Shown here: piece after piece, positions 1-6,548 of the stretch
Position numbering within the stretch: position 1 is the first letter of the stretch
Layout of the letters: every line of letters begins with the position of its first letter
Assembly (NCBI GenBank): GCA_027296525.1
Contig: JAPUJA010000232.1
Coordinates: 1-8,783, forward strand
DNA: 8,783 bases
Direction of reading: 5' to 3'
Source of the DNA: Pseudomonadota bacterium
GTDB lineage: Bacteria; Pseudomonadota; Alphaproteobacteria; UBA828; JAPUJA01
Position numbers and translations under genes: made by a program
Notes under the pieces: generated by a model
Seen by the model: the letters and a program-made list of their open reading frames with translations, nothing else
The model's database searches: none
Told to the model about the DNA's origin: nothing

Positions 1-869
1 ACGCACTCAAGAGCGGCTGGCGGGTCGAGCTGGAAGGTACGTACCGCGATAACGACGTGGACGGCCTCGAAGGCATTTCGGGTGGTTCAGGCGACTACAC
101 GGCGTGGAGCTTGATGGGCAACGTGAAATACGAGTTTCCGACGGGCTCGCGGGTGACCCCCTATGTCGGTGGCGGCCTCGGGTTCGTGAGCTTGGATCTC
201 GACAGTGTGACCCCCATCGGCGGATCGACCATCGACGACGATGACACGTCCTTCGCCTGGCAGGGGATCGCGGGCGTCGGGATTGGTCTCAGCAACGCCC
301 TGCAGCTCTTTGCCGAGTATCACTATGTTGGCACGAGCGACTTCTCGGTCAGTGACTCGGCGGGTAGCAGTTACGACGCCGAATTTGATTCGCATTTGGT
401 GCTCGGCGGTTTGCGCTGGTATTTCGGCAGGCCCCCGCCGCCTCCGGAGCCGCAGATGGTCGAGTTGCCGCCTCTGCCGCCGGCGCCGGAGCCGGAACCG
501 ATGGTCGAGCCCGCGCCGCCTCCGCCGGAGCCGCCGCAGCCGGCCTCCTATCTCGTCTTCTTCGATTGGGATCAGTCCGTGCTTACCGCCGAGGCGGACC
601 GCATCGTGACGACCGCGGCGAGCAACGCGATGAGCGGAGGCTATTCGGTCATCGAGGCGACCGGCCACGCGGACCTCTCGGGCCCGGACAGCTACAATTT
701 GGGCCTCTCGATGCGCCGCGCCGAGGCCGTCCAGGCGAGACTTATCGCGCTTGGCGTCGCGGCGGATGACATCGCGATCCACTGGAAGGGCGAACGGGAT
801 CCGCTCGTGCCCACTCCGGACGGCGTGCGTGAACCACAGAACCGCCGCGTCGAGATCATCGTGAAATAG
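1..869 (+). CDS. OmpA-family outer membrane protein (5' partial): beta-barrel, Pro-rich linker, peptidoglycan-binding domain
   Basis: The reading frame is open from base 3 and ends at TAG 867-869, so the start lies left of the window; the GTG at 57 is only an internal codon, because the 18 codons before it read as barrel strand (GWRVELEGTYRDND). The visible 288 residues split into three parts. About 1-141 are alternating aromatic/glycine beta strands ending in a typical last strand, GGLRWYF. About 143-180 (bases 429-542) form a linker almost entirely of Pro, Glu, Met, Val and Ala. About 182-288 form an OmpA C-terminal domain with TGHAD, YNLGLSMRRAEAV and the closing NRRVEI, which carry the Asp and Arg used to hold the diaminopimelate of peptidoglycan in this family. 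Expected role: tethering the outer membrane to the cell wall, perhaps with a small pore. The gene is monocistronic at its 3' end, followed by a strong terminator. The domain call is firm; the exact subfamily is not. Confidence 0.92.
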   Translation, partial: ALKSGWRVELEGTYRDNDVDGLEGISGGSGDYTAWSLMGNVKYEFPTGSRVTPYVGGGLGFVSLDLDSVTPIGGSTIDDDDTSFAWQGIAGVGIGLSNALQLFAEYHYVGTSDFSVSDSAGSSYDAEFDSHLVLGGLRWYFGRPPPPPEPQMVELPPLPPAPEPEPMVEPAPPPPEPPQPASYLVFFDWDQSVLTAEADRIVTTAASNAMSGGYSVIEATGHADLSGPDSYNLGLSMRRAEAVQARLIALGVAADDIAIHWKGERDPLVPTPDGVREPQNRRVEIIVK

Positions 870-877
870 ATCGGCGC

Positions 878-950
878 GCGTCTCCGTAAAACGAGACGCA
901 AGGCCCGAAACGGAACGGGGCGCCGCCTCTCGAAGGCGGCGCCCCTTTTC
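878..950 (+). terminator. Rho-independent terminator of the OmpA-family gene, with a small hairpin before it
   Basis: Bases 917-928 (GGGGCGCCGCCT) and 934-945 (AGGCGGCGCCCC) form a perfect 12-bp GC-rich stem with a five-base loop, followed by TTTTCATTT from 946. It lies 47 bases after the OmpA stop codon. Just before it, GCGTCTC (878-884) and GAGACGC (893-899) form a second 7-bp stem with an eight-base loop and no T tract. The T run supports termination of plus-strand transcription. The facing minus-strand gene ends at 988, and for that direction the run after the stem is T-poor, so bidirectional use is possible but less supported. Confidence 0.87.
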
Positions 951-987
951 ATTTGAACCCGGCGATCAGGCGGCGCCGAGAAGAGGT

Positions 988-1473
988 CTATTCCGTGGTG
1001 GACGCCTGGAGCGAGCAGGGCTCCACGCCGTGCCAGCGGGTGAAGAGCTGGGCCGCGGCGAAGGTCTTGAGGGCGCCCGGTTCAAGCGCGAGGGCCTCGA
1101 GGAAAAGGTTCGAGGCATTGTCGCAGTAGCCGCTCCAGCCCGTGATGCTTCGTTGAGAGGCTTGATTTGCGAGCGACGTGATGAAGCCGTTGAGTTCCCG
1201 CTTCGCTACGCCGCCATAGGCCCGCTTGAACATCTGGCGAAGCGCCTGTCCGAGGGGCACGAGCTCGCTCTCGAATTTCGTGACGAACGCGTTGTAATTC
1301 ACCCGCTGATCGCAGCTGAGGGCGGCGATCATGAACTCGGTCTGAAGCATGCGCGTGCTCAACGCCGCCTCTTCCTGAGGCGTGTGACAGAGCGCGGCCT
1401 TCGCGGGGCCGAGCGGCGCCACGGAGAGCGCGCCCACGGTCAAGGCAACGGCGATACCGGATTTCCATCCCAT
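988..1473 (-). CDS. Small secreted protein with four cysteines, conserved hypothetical
   Basis: The product is 161 residues. It starts at ATG 1473-1471, with an AGGGG ribosome-binding site ten bases upstream. Residues 1-26 form a Sec signal peptide: MGWK, a hydrophobic run, then PAKA before likely cleavage after Ala26. The mature part is predicted mostly helical, with cysteines at 29, 54, 117 and 153, an even number suited to two disulfides in the periplasm. Recognisable stretches are LQTEFMIAALSC, YNAFV and KRELNGFITSLANQAS. From memory these resemble an uncharacterised secreted alphaproteobacterial family, but I cannot name a domain and no catalytic motif is visible. The gene converges on the OmpA-family gene and is separated from the upstream GlpD-like gene by 237 bases, so it is probably transcribed alone. 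Confidence is high that it is a real exported protein; its function is unknown. Confidence 0.85.
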   Translation of the reverse strand: MGWKSGIAVALTVGALSVAPLGPAKAALCHTPQEEAALSTRMLQTEFMIAALSCDQRVNYNAFVTKFESELVPLGQALRQMFKRAYGGVAKRELNGFITSLANQASQRSITGWSGYCDNASNLFLEALALEPGALKTFAAAQLFTRWHGVEPCSLQASTTE

Positions 1474-1710
1474 AGGACGCCAACCCCTGTCATTTTTTGA
1501 AACCGATTATCGGCCATATACCCGCCGCCAAAACGCCACAGAATGGCCACATTTTGTTGACGGACACTATGCCAGCACTTTCAGGGTGCGGCAACATATT
1601 GACGGAGCTTGGTTAACTTTCGGTGAGCCGGAGGCCGAAAATGGCCTGGCGCGGGGGTTTTTATCGCTCCGAAGGGGCTGTTTGGCCGGGGATAGCCGGC
1701 TCGGCCCCGC
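1474..1710. other. Intergenic region between the GlpD-like gene and the four-cysteine protein
   Basis: This 237-base stretch is clearly more AT-rich than the neighbouring genes in its 1490-1620 half, as expected for a leader of the minus-strand gene at 988-1473. It contains an 11-base palindrome, CCGATTATCGG (1503-1513), and two copies of TTGACGGA (1557-1564 and 1599-1606). I find no convincing intrinsic terminator for the GlpD-like gene, which ends at 1711: the GCCGG/CCGGC hairpin near 1685-1700 is not followed by a T run in the minus direction. Short open frames across 1586-1931 on the plus strand have no ribosome-binding site and run into the GlpD-like gene, so I do not call them. Confidence 0.5.
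1566..1594 (-). promoter_or_regulatory. Weak sigma70-type promoter candidate for the four-cysteine protein
   Basis: Read on the minus strand, TTGCCG (1594-1589) and CATAGT (1571-1566) are 17 bases apart and each matches the sigma70 consensus at four of six positions. Transcription would begin near 1559, leaving a leader of about 85 bases. A second -10-like box, GATAAT, lies closer to the gene near 1507 but has no good -35 partner. The call rests only on motif matching. Confidence 0.25.
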
Positions 1711-3318
1711 TCAGGTTTCGTCACGCAAGCTCACCGGGGCGATCGCCCCCATCCCGACCCCCGGGCCATGGCGCGTCTCCAGGTGGCTGTGATAGCGGCG
1801 GACCTCGGCTTCGATTCGCTCTTCGTGCCAGCCCAGGATATCCGCGATCCCCCGGGCCGCCTCCCGGGCGTCCCCGTGAGCCATGGTGCGTGACCAGCCG
1901 GCCTCGACCCGGTGAAACAGAAGGTCGATGAGGTTGCTCACCTGCTCGAACTCGGCGGCGTGGCGAAGCTGGGCGAGAGTGACCTCGGGGCTGTGCTGGA
2001 GAGGCCCTGAGCGAGGCTCCTCGGATATCGCCCTCGAGCCGTAGGACGGGGACCGTGCCGGGCGCGTCGGCTCGAGGCGCCGGGCGACGTTCCGGCAGAG
2101 CGCCTTGCCGGTCGAGCGGTGGGTCATGATCGGTCCGGCGGTGAGCGCGAAGACGTTCGGCAAGCCGTCGGGCCCCAAATCGTGGATTTCGCGCGAGCGC
2201 TTGCCCCGGGGAAGCAGTTCGGGATCGTAGGTGAGCGGCCGGACACAGGCCCAGGTGTAGACGATGTTTTCACGCCTAATCTCGAGCCCCGGGAACAGAT
2301 AGTTTGCCTCGCCAAGAACCCAGTCGATTTCTTCGTCGGTCGAACGAATGTCGTCGGGGTCGCCTTCAAAGAGGGTTTCCGTCGGCCCGAAATAGTGAAG
2401 ATCGCGCCATGGCAGGCAGTAGAAAGGCCACGCGTCGCGCCCGAAGGTGCCGATGCCGTAGCCCTTGAACTCAGGGGGCATCTGCACCGCGACGTGAATC
2501 CCTTTCGTGCCTGTGATCTTGCGTCTGGTTTCGATGCCGGAGAGCGCGTTCACCTGATCGATCCAGATGCCCGCCATGTTCAGGACGATCTTGGCGTTTA
2601 CCTCGACCTCCCCATCGCCTTGAGCCGTGTCACGCAATTTGAGCGCCCAGGGGCCGTCGCGTCGGCGCGTCATGGCCGTGAGCGCGGTGTAGTTGCGTAC
2701 GAGCGCGCCGAGCCGCTCGGCGTCCAGCGCCGTGTCCGTGACGATCCTCTCGGGCCAGTCGAACTGATATTCCCGGTAGCTGGCGATGCCTCGGAGCTTG
2801 TCGGCATCCCGAAGCCATTTGGCGAAGGGCAGGGTGTCGCGGGCGTCCTGGGGTTTGAGGCGGCGGTAATCGAGGGGCGCCCTCTTCGAGTCGAGGGTCT
2901 TCGGGGCGAGAGCCGCGAGCAACCGGAAGGCGCTGTCCAGATGCCAGGGGCGGTAGGGATGATCGCGGAAGATCGGGAAGCACAGCGTGAAGTGGCGCAT
3001 GCGCTCGGGCGTCGCGGCGGCGAACTCTGCCCGGCAGCACATCGCCTCGCGCGCCATGCGGCACGCCGTGGCAAACCTCGCGGGATGAGCGAGGATCTCG
3101 GCGAGCGAGCTCCCGGTCGCGAGATAACGCAACCCGCAGTGGAGAATCCGGCTCGAATGGCCGCTCGCGCCGCAGGCGAAGTCGCCCTTGTCGATCAGCA
3201 GCACGCTGTAGCCTGCGCTCGCGAGATGCTGGGCCGCGCTCGCCCCGTTCGCGCCGGCTCCGATAACCGCGACATCGAAGGATTGCCCGTCGAGCGTATC
3301 GAGCGCGATCCGTCCCAT
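1711..3318 (-). CDS. GlpD-like FAD-dependent oxidoreductase (glycerol-3-phosphate dehydrogenase family), divergent active site
   Basis: The product is 535 residues, close to the family's usual length. The ATG at 3318-3316 is preceded by AAAGGGG at good spacing. The N-terminal Rossmann motif DVAVIGAGANGAS (Gly20, 22, 25) is followed by SSRILHCGLRYL, matching the GlpD signature (His60, Arg64, Tyr65). Later come GTKGIHVAV, an FGPTE/EGDPDDI segment, CVRPL (Arg360) and a helical C-terminal domain with NLIDLLFHR and ADILGW, typical of the GlpD cap. GlpD oxidises sn-glycerol 3-phosphate to dihydroxyacetone phosphate at the inner membrane and passes electrons to quinone. Two signature positions differ: Cys61 replaces the first Gly of HGGLRYL, and the usual GGKLTTYR reads AGPIMTHR, so the lysine is Pro396. 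The fold assignment is strong, but glycerol 3-phosphate as substrate is uncertain. No glycerol kinase, uptake gene or glpR regulator is adjacent. Confidence 0.85.
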   Translation of the reverse strand: MGRIALDTLDGQSFDVAVIGAGANGASAAQHLASAGYSVLLIDKGDFACGASGHSSRILHCGLRYLATGSSLAEILAHPARFATACRMAREAMCCRAEFAAATPERMRHFTLCFPIFRDHPYRPWHLDSAFRLLAALAPKTLDSKRAPLDYRRLKPQDARDTLPFAKWLRDADKLRGIASYREYQFDWPERIVTDTALDAERLGALVRNYTALTAMTRRRDGPWALKLRDTAQGDGEVEVNAKIVLNMAGIWIDQVNALSGIETRRKITGTKGIHVAVQMPPEFKGYGIGTFGRDAWPFYCLPWRDLHYFGPTETLFEGDPDDIRSTDEEIDWVLGEANYLFPGLEIRRENIVYTWACVRPLTYDPELLPRGKRSREIHDLGPDGLPNVFALTAGPIMTHRSTGKALCRNVARRLEPTRPARSPSYGSRAISEEPRSGPLQHSPEVTLAQLRHAAEFEQVSNLIDLLFHRVEAGWSRTMAHGDAREAARGIADILGWHEERIEAEVRRYHSHLETRHGPGVGMGAIAPVSLRDET

Positions 3319-3361
3319 CGATCCCCTTTGCTATGCGTTTCAAGAACTCGCCCAGGCCGGG

Positions 3362-3390
3362 ATTATGTGACGGATCGCTCGGCTTGGCGA
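3362..3390 (-). promoter_or_regulatory. Candidate sigma70 promoter of the GlpD-like gene
   Basis: On the minus strand TCGCCA (3390-3385, four of six matches to the -35 consensus) and CATAAT (3367-3362, five of six matches to the -10) are separated by 17 bases. Transcription would start near 3355, giving a leader of about 37 bases that carries the AAAGGGG ribosome-binding site. It lies in the 190-base divergent space shared with the MBL-fold gene, where I found no comparably good plus-strand promoter. Motif evidence only. Confidence 0.4.
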
Positions 3391-3508
3391 TTCCCGATGG
3401 CGCAAGCTCGCCCCGCTTCCCGGAAGGTCGGCGTGATCCCTACGCTCTGTTCGCCCGAGCCGTGATGGCCTAGGATCGCCTCGCGTCAACGAACGGCGGA
3501 CGGTCCCA

Positions 3509-4417
3509 TTGAGCGTGCAGCCCATCCCTTTCCAGCGCGAGTTCGAGGTCGACTACGGTACGGTCACCGAGCTCGGCCCGATGCTTCGGCGGGTGGTCGC
3601 ACGCAATCCGAGCCCCTTCACGTTTCGCGGAACGGGCAGCTACATCGTCGGGCGCGGAAAGGTGGCAATCATCGATCCCGGCCCGGAGCTTGCGGATCAT
3701 ATCGAGGCGCTGCTCGCGGCGGTCGAGGGCGAGGCCGTGAGCCACCTGCTCGTCACTCACACACACCGCGATCACTCTCCGGCGGCGAGCCACATCAAGG
3801 AGGCGACGGGCGCGCCGGTCTATGGTTTCGGGCCGCATGGCGAGGGCCAAAACGAGACGCAAGTGGAGGAGGGGGTGGATCGCGACTTCGTTCCCGATAT
3901 CCGGCTGGCGGACGGCGAGATCATCGAGGGCGACGGTTGGACGATCGAGGCGATTCACACGCCGGGACACACCTCGAACCATCTGTGCTTCGCCCTGAAG
4001 GAGGGGAAGGTCTTGTTCCCGGGCGATCACGTGATGGGCTGGTCGACCACCGTCGTCCTGCCCCCGGACGGCGATATGGCGGCCTATGTCGCCTCGCTCG
4101 AACGCTTGCGCGCGCGCGACGATGCGCTTTATTGGCCGACCCACGGCCCCTCGATCCCCGAGCCTCAGGCCTATGTCGGCGCCCTGATCGAGCATCGTCG
4201 GAAACGTGAGCGTCAGATCGCCGATTGCCTCAGCGGCGGCATCGGTGCCATTCCCAAGATGGTTGACCGGATGTATCCCGATTTGCCGGCGGCGCTGCAC
4301 GGCGCGGCTGCTCAATCCGTGCTCGCCCATCTCATCCACATGGTCCGGGTCGGGCGCGCCCGATGTGACGATCGGCCGGGGCTCGGCTCGAAATACCGCC
4401 CGGGTGCCGCGCTTTGA
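3509..4417 (+). CDS. Metallo-beta-lactamase-fold hydrolase, LACTB2-like
   Basis: The product is 302 residues from TTG 3509. A GTG two codons later (3515) is an equally possible start; the next in-frame stop upstream is at 3434 and there is no ATG, and no strong ribosome-binding site decides between the two. The zinc motif THTHRDH supplies His84, His86, Asp88 and His89. His154 lies in HTPGHTSNH, Asp173 in FPGDHV, and His212 in PTHGP, so the full binuclear site is intact. Residues about 229-285 look like the winged-helix tail of LACTB2-type proteins (HRRKRERQI ... LPAALHGAAAQSVLAHLIHMV). Family members hydrolyse esters, thioesters or RNA; the substrate here cannot be read from sequence. There is no signal peptide, so it is probably cytoplasmic. 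It is divergent from the GlpD-like gene and convergent with the NUDIX gene, 23 bases away, with no obvious terminator between. The fold call is very secure. Confidence 0.92.
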   Translation: MSVQPIPFQREFEVDYGTVTELGPMLRRVVARNPSPFTFRGTGSYIVGRGKVAIIDPGPELADHIEALLAAVEGEAVSHLLVTHTHRDHSPAASHIKEATGAPVYGFGPHGEGQNETQVEEGVDRDFVPDIRLADGEIIEGDGWTIEAIHTPGHTSNHLCFALKEGKVLFPGDHVMGWSTTVVLPPDGDMAAYVASLERLRARDDALYWPTHGPSIPEPQAYVGALIEHRRKRERQIADCLSGGIGAIPKMVDRMYPDLPAALHGAAAQSVLAHLIHMVRVGRARCDDRPGLGSKYRPGAAL

Positions 4418-4440
4418 CTTACGGCGCGGCGCGAAACGGT

Positions 4441-5157
4441 CTATTCGTAGGTCACGACGTTCCGCCCGTTGAGGTAGCGGCAAAGGGGCATCCGGCGATC
4501 GGCATCGGGTGCCGGCCGGTCGTGCAAGAGGCGAGCGACCTCGCCCAACACCAATCGCGTGATGCCCGCTGTCTCCAGGCGCCCCGCCGCCTCGAGCGTT
4601 ACCCAGGCGGGTGATTCGAGCTCGCCCTGCTCGCGAAGCTCGCCCTGAAGCTCATCGACCTCGGCCAGAAAGAAACGCGCGTTGAATCGCCGCGCCTCGC
4701 CGGGAGGCGTGATCGCCCGGTAGATATAGTCGAGCCGATCGAGCGCCGGCGCCAGACCCTGATCGGCGAAACCCCGCCAGGCGGGCGGGGTGCGTCGTGC
4801 GCGCCTCGATGGGCGGCGGCCAAGAATGAGACCGGTCTCCTCAAAGGTCTCACGGACGGCCGCGACCCCAAGGGCCCGTGCCCGTGCCGGCGTGCAGTTG
4901 CGGGCGAGGCGCGAAAGCACGTCGCCTCTGAGGGGGCTGGCCAGCGCGACCCGGGCATCCCCCGGATCCACCCGGCCGCCGGGAAAGACGTGGAGGTTCG
5001 GCATGAAGACGTGGCCCCGGTGGCGCCGGCCCATGAGAATTTCGGGTCCCTTCGGTCCCTGGCGGACGAGCACGAGACTCGCGGCATCCTTCGGGCGTTG
5101 GCCCCGGCCACGCGCCCCCGTATCGCGGGGGGGAGGCGTGCTGGAGCGGCTCTTCAC
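4441..5157 (-). CDS. NUDIX hydrolase, NUDT19-like, with an interrupted Nudix box
   Basis: The frame is open as far as 5388, but the better start is GTG 5157-5155. It overlaps the stop of the VOC gene in the sequence GTGA, has GGAAGGGG just upstream, and leaves 238 residues of normal NUDIX composition; the extension lies wholly inside the VOC gene. Residues 25-61 form the first strands and the glycine turn (FMPNLHVFPGG). The catalytic RETFEETG at 102-109 supplies the metal-binding glutamates. About 41 residues separate the glycine from Arg102 instead of the usual 14, meaning an insert within the Nudix box. This, with the FMPxxHVFPGG pattern, resembles mammalian NUDT19, a CoA diphosphatase. The likely reaction is Mg2+-dependent hydrolysis of a nucleoside diphosphate linked to another group; a CoA-type substrate is inference. 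There is no signal peptide. It is translationally coupled to the VOC gene. Confidence 0.88.
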   Translation of the reverse strand: MKSRSSTPPPRDTGARGRGQRPKDAASLVLVRQGPKGPEILMGRRHRGHVFMPNLHVFPGGRVDPGDARVALASPLRGDVLSRLARNCTPARARALGVAAVRETFEETGLILGRRPSRRARRTPPAWRGFADQGLAPALDRLDYIYRAITPPGEARRFNARFFLAEVDELQGELREQGELESPAWVTLEAAGRLETAGITRLVLGEVARLLHDRPAPDADRRMPLCRYLNGRNVVTYE

Positions 5158-5627
5158 GCCCCTTCCGACTCCACCGGCGGCGCTGCCTTGTCCCGGCGTC
5201 CTGCCTCGGTGGCGAAGAGCCGATCGGGATCCTTGAAGGACTTGAACTCGAGGACATTGCCCGAAGGGTCGAGCACGAACATCGTCGCTTGTTCCCCGAC
5301 CTTGCCTTCGAAACGGATGGTCGGTTCGATCAAGAAGGGCGCCGCCGCCGCCTTCAGCGCGTCGGCGAGCCGTTGCCATTCCGCCCATGGGAGGACCACG
5401 CCGAAATGCGGCACGGGCACGGCCTCGCCATCGACGTTATTGGTCACACGGGTCCTCAGCCCTTGCGGTGCGAGATGGGTGACCAGCTGATGGCCGAAGA
5501 ACTCGAAATCGATCCAACCCTCGTCCGTGCGCCCCTCGCGACAGCCGAGAAGACCACCGTAAAAACCCCGGGCCGCCGCGAGGTCGCTTACAGGCAGGGC
5601 GAGATGAAAGGGTACGGGGTCGGTCAT
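5154..5627 (-). CDS. VOC-superfamily (glyoxalase/dioxygenase-fold) protein
   Basis: The product is 157 residues from ATG 5627-5625, with GGAGAG eight bases upstream. An in-frame start at 5684 would add 19 residues of Arg-rich sequence before the family start MTDPVPFHLALPV and is rejected. The two babab modules are visible. The first begins PFHLALPVSDLAAARGFYGGLLG, cut here to FHLALPVSDLAAARGFY. The second begins VPHFGVVLPW and closes with DPSGNVLEFKSF. Probable metal ligands are His8, His74 and Glu127, the positions used by VOC metalloenzymes. The superfamily includes glyoxalase I, extradiol dioxygenases, epimerases and antibiotic-binding proteins, and the substrate cannot be chosen from sequence. 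It is the first gene of a two-gene unit: its TGA stop overlaps the GTG start of the NUDIX gene, suggesting coordinated expression and perhaps a shared detoxification or housekeeping task (inference). Confidence 0.9.
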   Translation of the reverse strand: MTDPVPFHLALPVSDLAAARGFYGGLLGCREGRTDEGWIDFEFFGHQLVTHLAPQGLRTRVTNNVDGEAVPVPHFGVVLPWAEWQRLADALKAAAAPFLIEPTIRFEGKVGEQATMFVLDPSGNVLEFKSFKDPDRLFATEAGRRDKAAPPVESEGA

Positions 5628-5662
5628 TGCCGTGGCTCTCCGCCGCGCCACCAGATTGTCCC

Positions 5663-5691
5663 TCCATATCGGTCGGCTTCGCACGAGTCAA
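5663..5691 (-). promoter_or_regulatory. Candidate promoter of the VOC-NUDIX operon
   Basis: On the minus strand TTGACT (5691-5686) matches five of six -35 positions and is followed after 17 bases by TATGGA (5668-5663), a poor -10 with three matches. Transcription would start near 5656, giving a leader of about 29 bases that contains the GGAGAG ribosome-binding site. The good -35 and the position support it; the weak -10 limits confidence. Next to it, CCGCCG-CT-CGGCGG forms a short GC palindrome around 5696-5709. Confidence 0.35.
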
Positions 5692-5798
5692 TCGCCCGCC
5701 GCTCGGCGGCAAGACCGCAAAGCCGCCGTGGATCGGAGCGGCACGGCCCCGTTATCGGAGAGTTGCGCGCTCTCGGTTGCTTTCGGTAAGCTCAAGGC

Positions 5799-6461
5799 AT
5801 GACTCAACAGCCCATTGCAGCAAGGTCGCGTCCCGTTCGCCGGCTGGTCACGGCGCTCGCCGCCGGCATCCTGGCGATTTCCGGCGCGGCCGTGACCGGC
5901 TCGGCGCCGGCGGGGGCGGTCAGCTTCGAGGTCCCCGATGGCTTTTTCGTCGAGCAACCGGGACGCTTCCCGGCGATCGAGGACTGGCACCCCCTTCTGA
6001 CCATCCGTCCTCCCGAGGGACCGTTTTCGGGCCTCAGCGCGATTCATTTGCGCGAGGTCGACGGCGAGGTGGAGGAGCCGGATCTTTGGCTCAAGCGCCG
6101 TCTGACAGGCGATGTCGGCAGTTCCGAGCCGCTCGAAGAGATGTTCTCCAGCCTGGACAGCCCGTTCGGGGATCCGTTCTTCGATGCGCTGCGCCAGGCC
6201 ATACCGGAACTCTATGCGGCGATGCAGAAGATCGCCGATCTGCCGCTCGAGTTCTGCGACGATCCGCAGACGGGCTACAACGCGAGCGGGGCGTTTCGTG
6301 AAATCTATTGCGTCTACAATATCGGACCCATACGCGAATACCTGGTGCTTCGTCTGCAGAAGGCGGATCAGACGTGGTATTTCACGGAAATCCGGACCAT
6401 GAACGAGCAACGCCTGCGCCAGTTGATCGGCATCGCCAACTCGTTCGACAGCGGTGACTGA
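5799..6461 (+). CDS. Secreted protein of unknown family with two cysteines
   Basis: The product is 220 residues from ATG 5799. The nearest ribosome-binding-like sequence (TAAG/AAGG) is weak, so initiation may be inefficient or close to leaderless. Residues 1-40 form a long export signal: a basic region with Arg9, 11, 14 and 15, a hydrophobic stretch, and SAPAGA before likely cleavage after Ala40. The arginines are not arranged as a Tat twin-arginine motif, so Sec export is more likely. The mature protein begins VSFEVPDGFFVEQPG and is acidic, with aromatic-rich strands. It has only two cysteines (153 and 171), suited to one disulfide around an 18-residue segment. I recognise no domain or catalytic motif. 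It is divergent from the VOC operon and convergent with the PuuB-like gene, so it is probably a single-gene unit. Signal peptide, codon use and length support a real gene. Confidence 0.78.
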   Translation: MTQQPIAARSRPVRRLVTALAAGILAISGAAVTGSAPAGAVSFEVPDGFFVEQPGRFPAIEDWHPLLTIRPPEGPFSGLSAIHLREVDGEVEEPDLWLKRRLTGDVGSSEPLEEMFSSLDSPFGDPFFDALRQAIPELYAAMQKIADLPLEFCDDPQTGYNASGAFREIYCVYNIGPIREYLVLRLQKADQTWYFTEIRTMNEQRLRQLIGIANSFDSGD

Positions 6462-6548
6462 CAGCGCCGCGAACGCCCGGTCAACACATCGGAGCGTCAC
6501 CTGTCCGTGGATATTTCTTGGGTTCGGCAGCCGGCGGCTTCGCCGCGC

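Noticed and set aside
1557..1606. Two copies of TTGACGGA 42 bases apart as a regulator site
   Set aside because: An 8-bp direct repeat is expected about 0.4 times by chance in a 240-base region, so spacing alone is not enough evidence.
1586..1931. Short plus-strand frames between 1586 and 1931
   Set aside because: They have no ribosome-binding site, a Pro/Arg/Gly-rich translation, and overlap the end of the GlpD-like gene.
2119..3465. A 448-residue plus-strand open frame opposite the GlpD-like gene
   Set aside because: It is the mirror of a strongly supported FAD enzyme in GC-rich DNA; its translation has no motif and is rich in Arg, Gly, Ala and Val as expected for a shadow frame.
5158..5388. 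N-terminal extension of the NUDIX protein to the upstream start at 5388
   Set aside because: The extra 77 residues lie entirely inside the VOC gene and are Arg/Gly-rich; GTG 5157 overlaps the VOC stop and has a ribosome-binding site.
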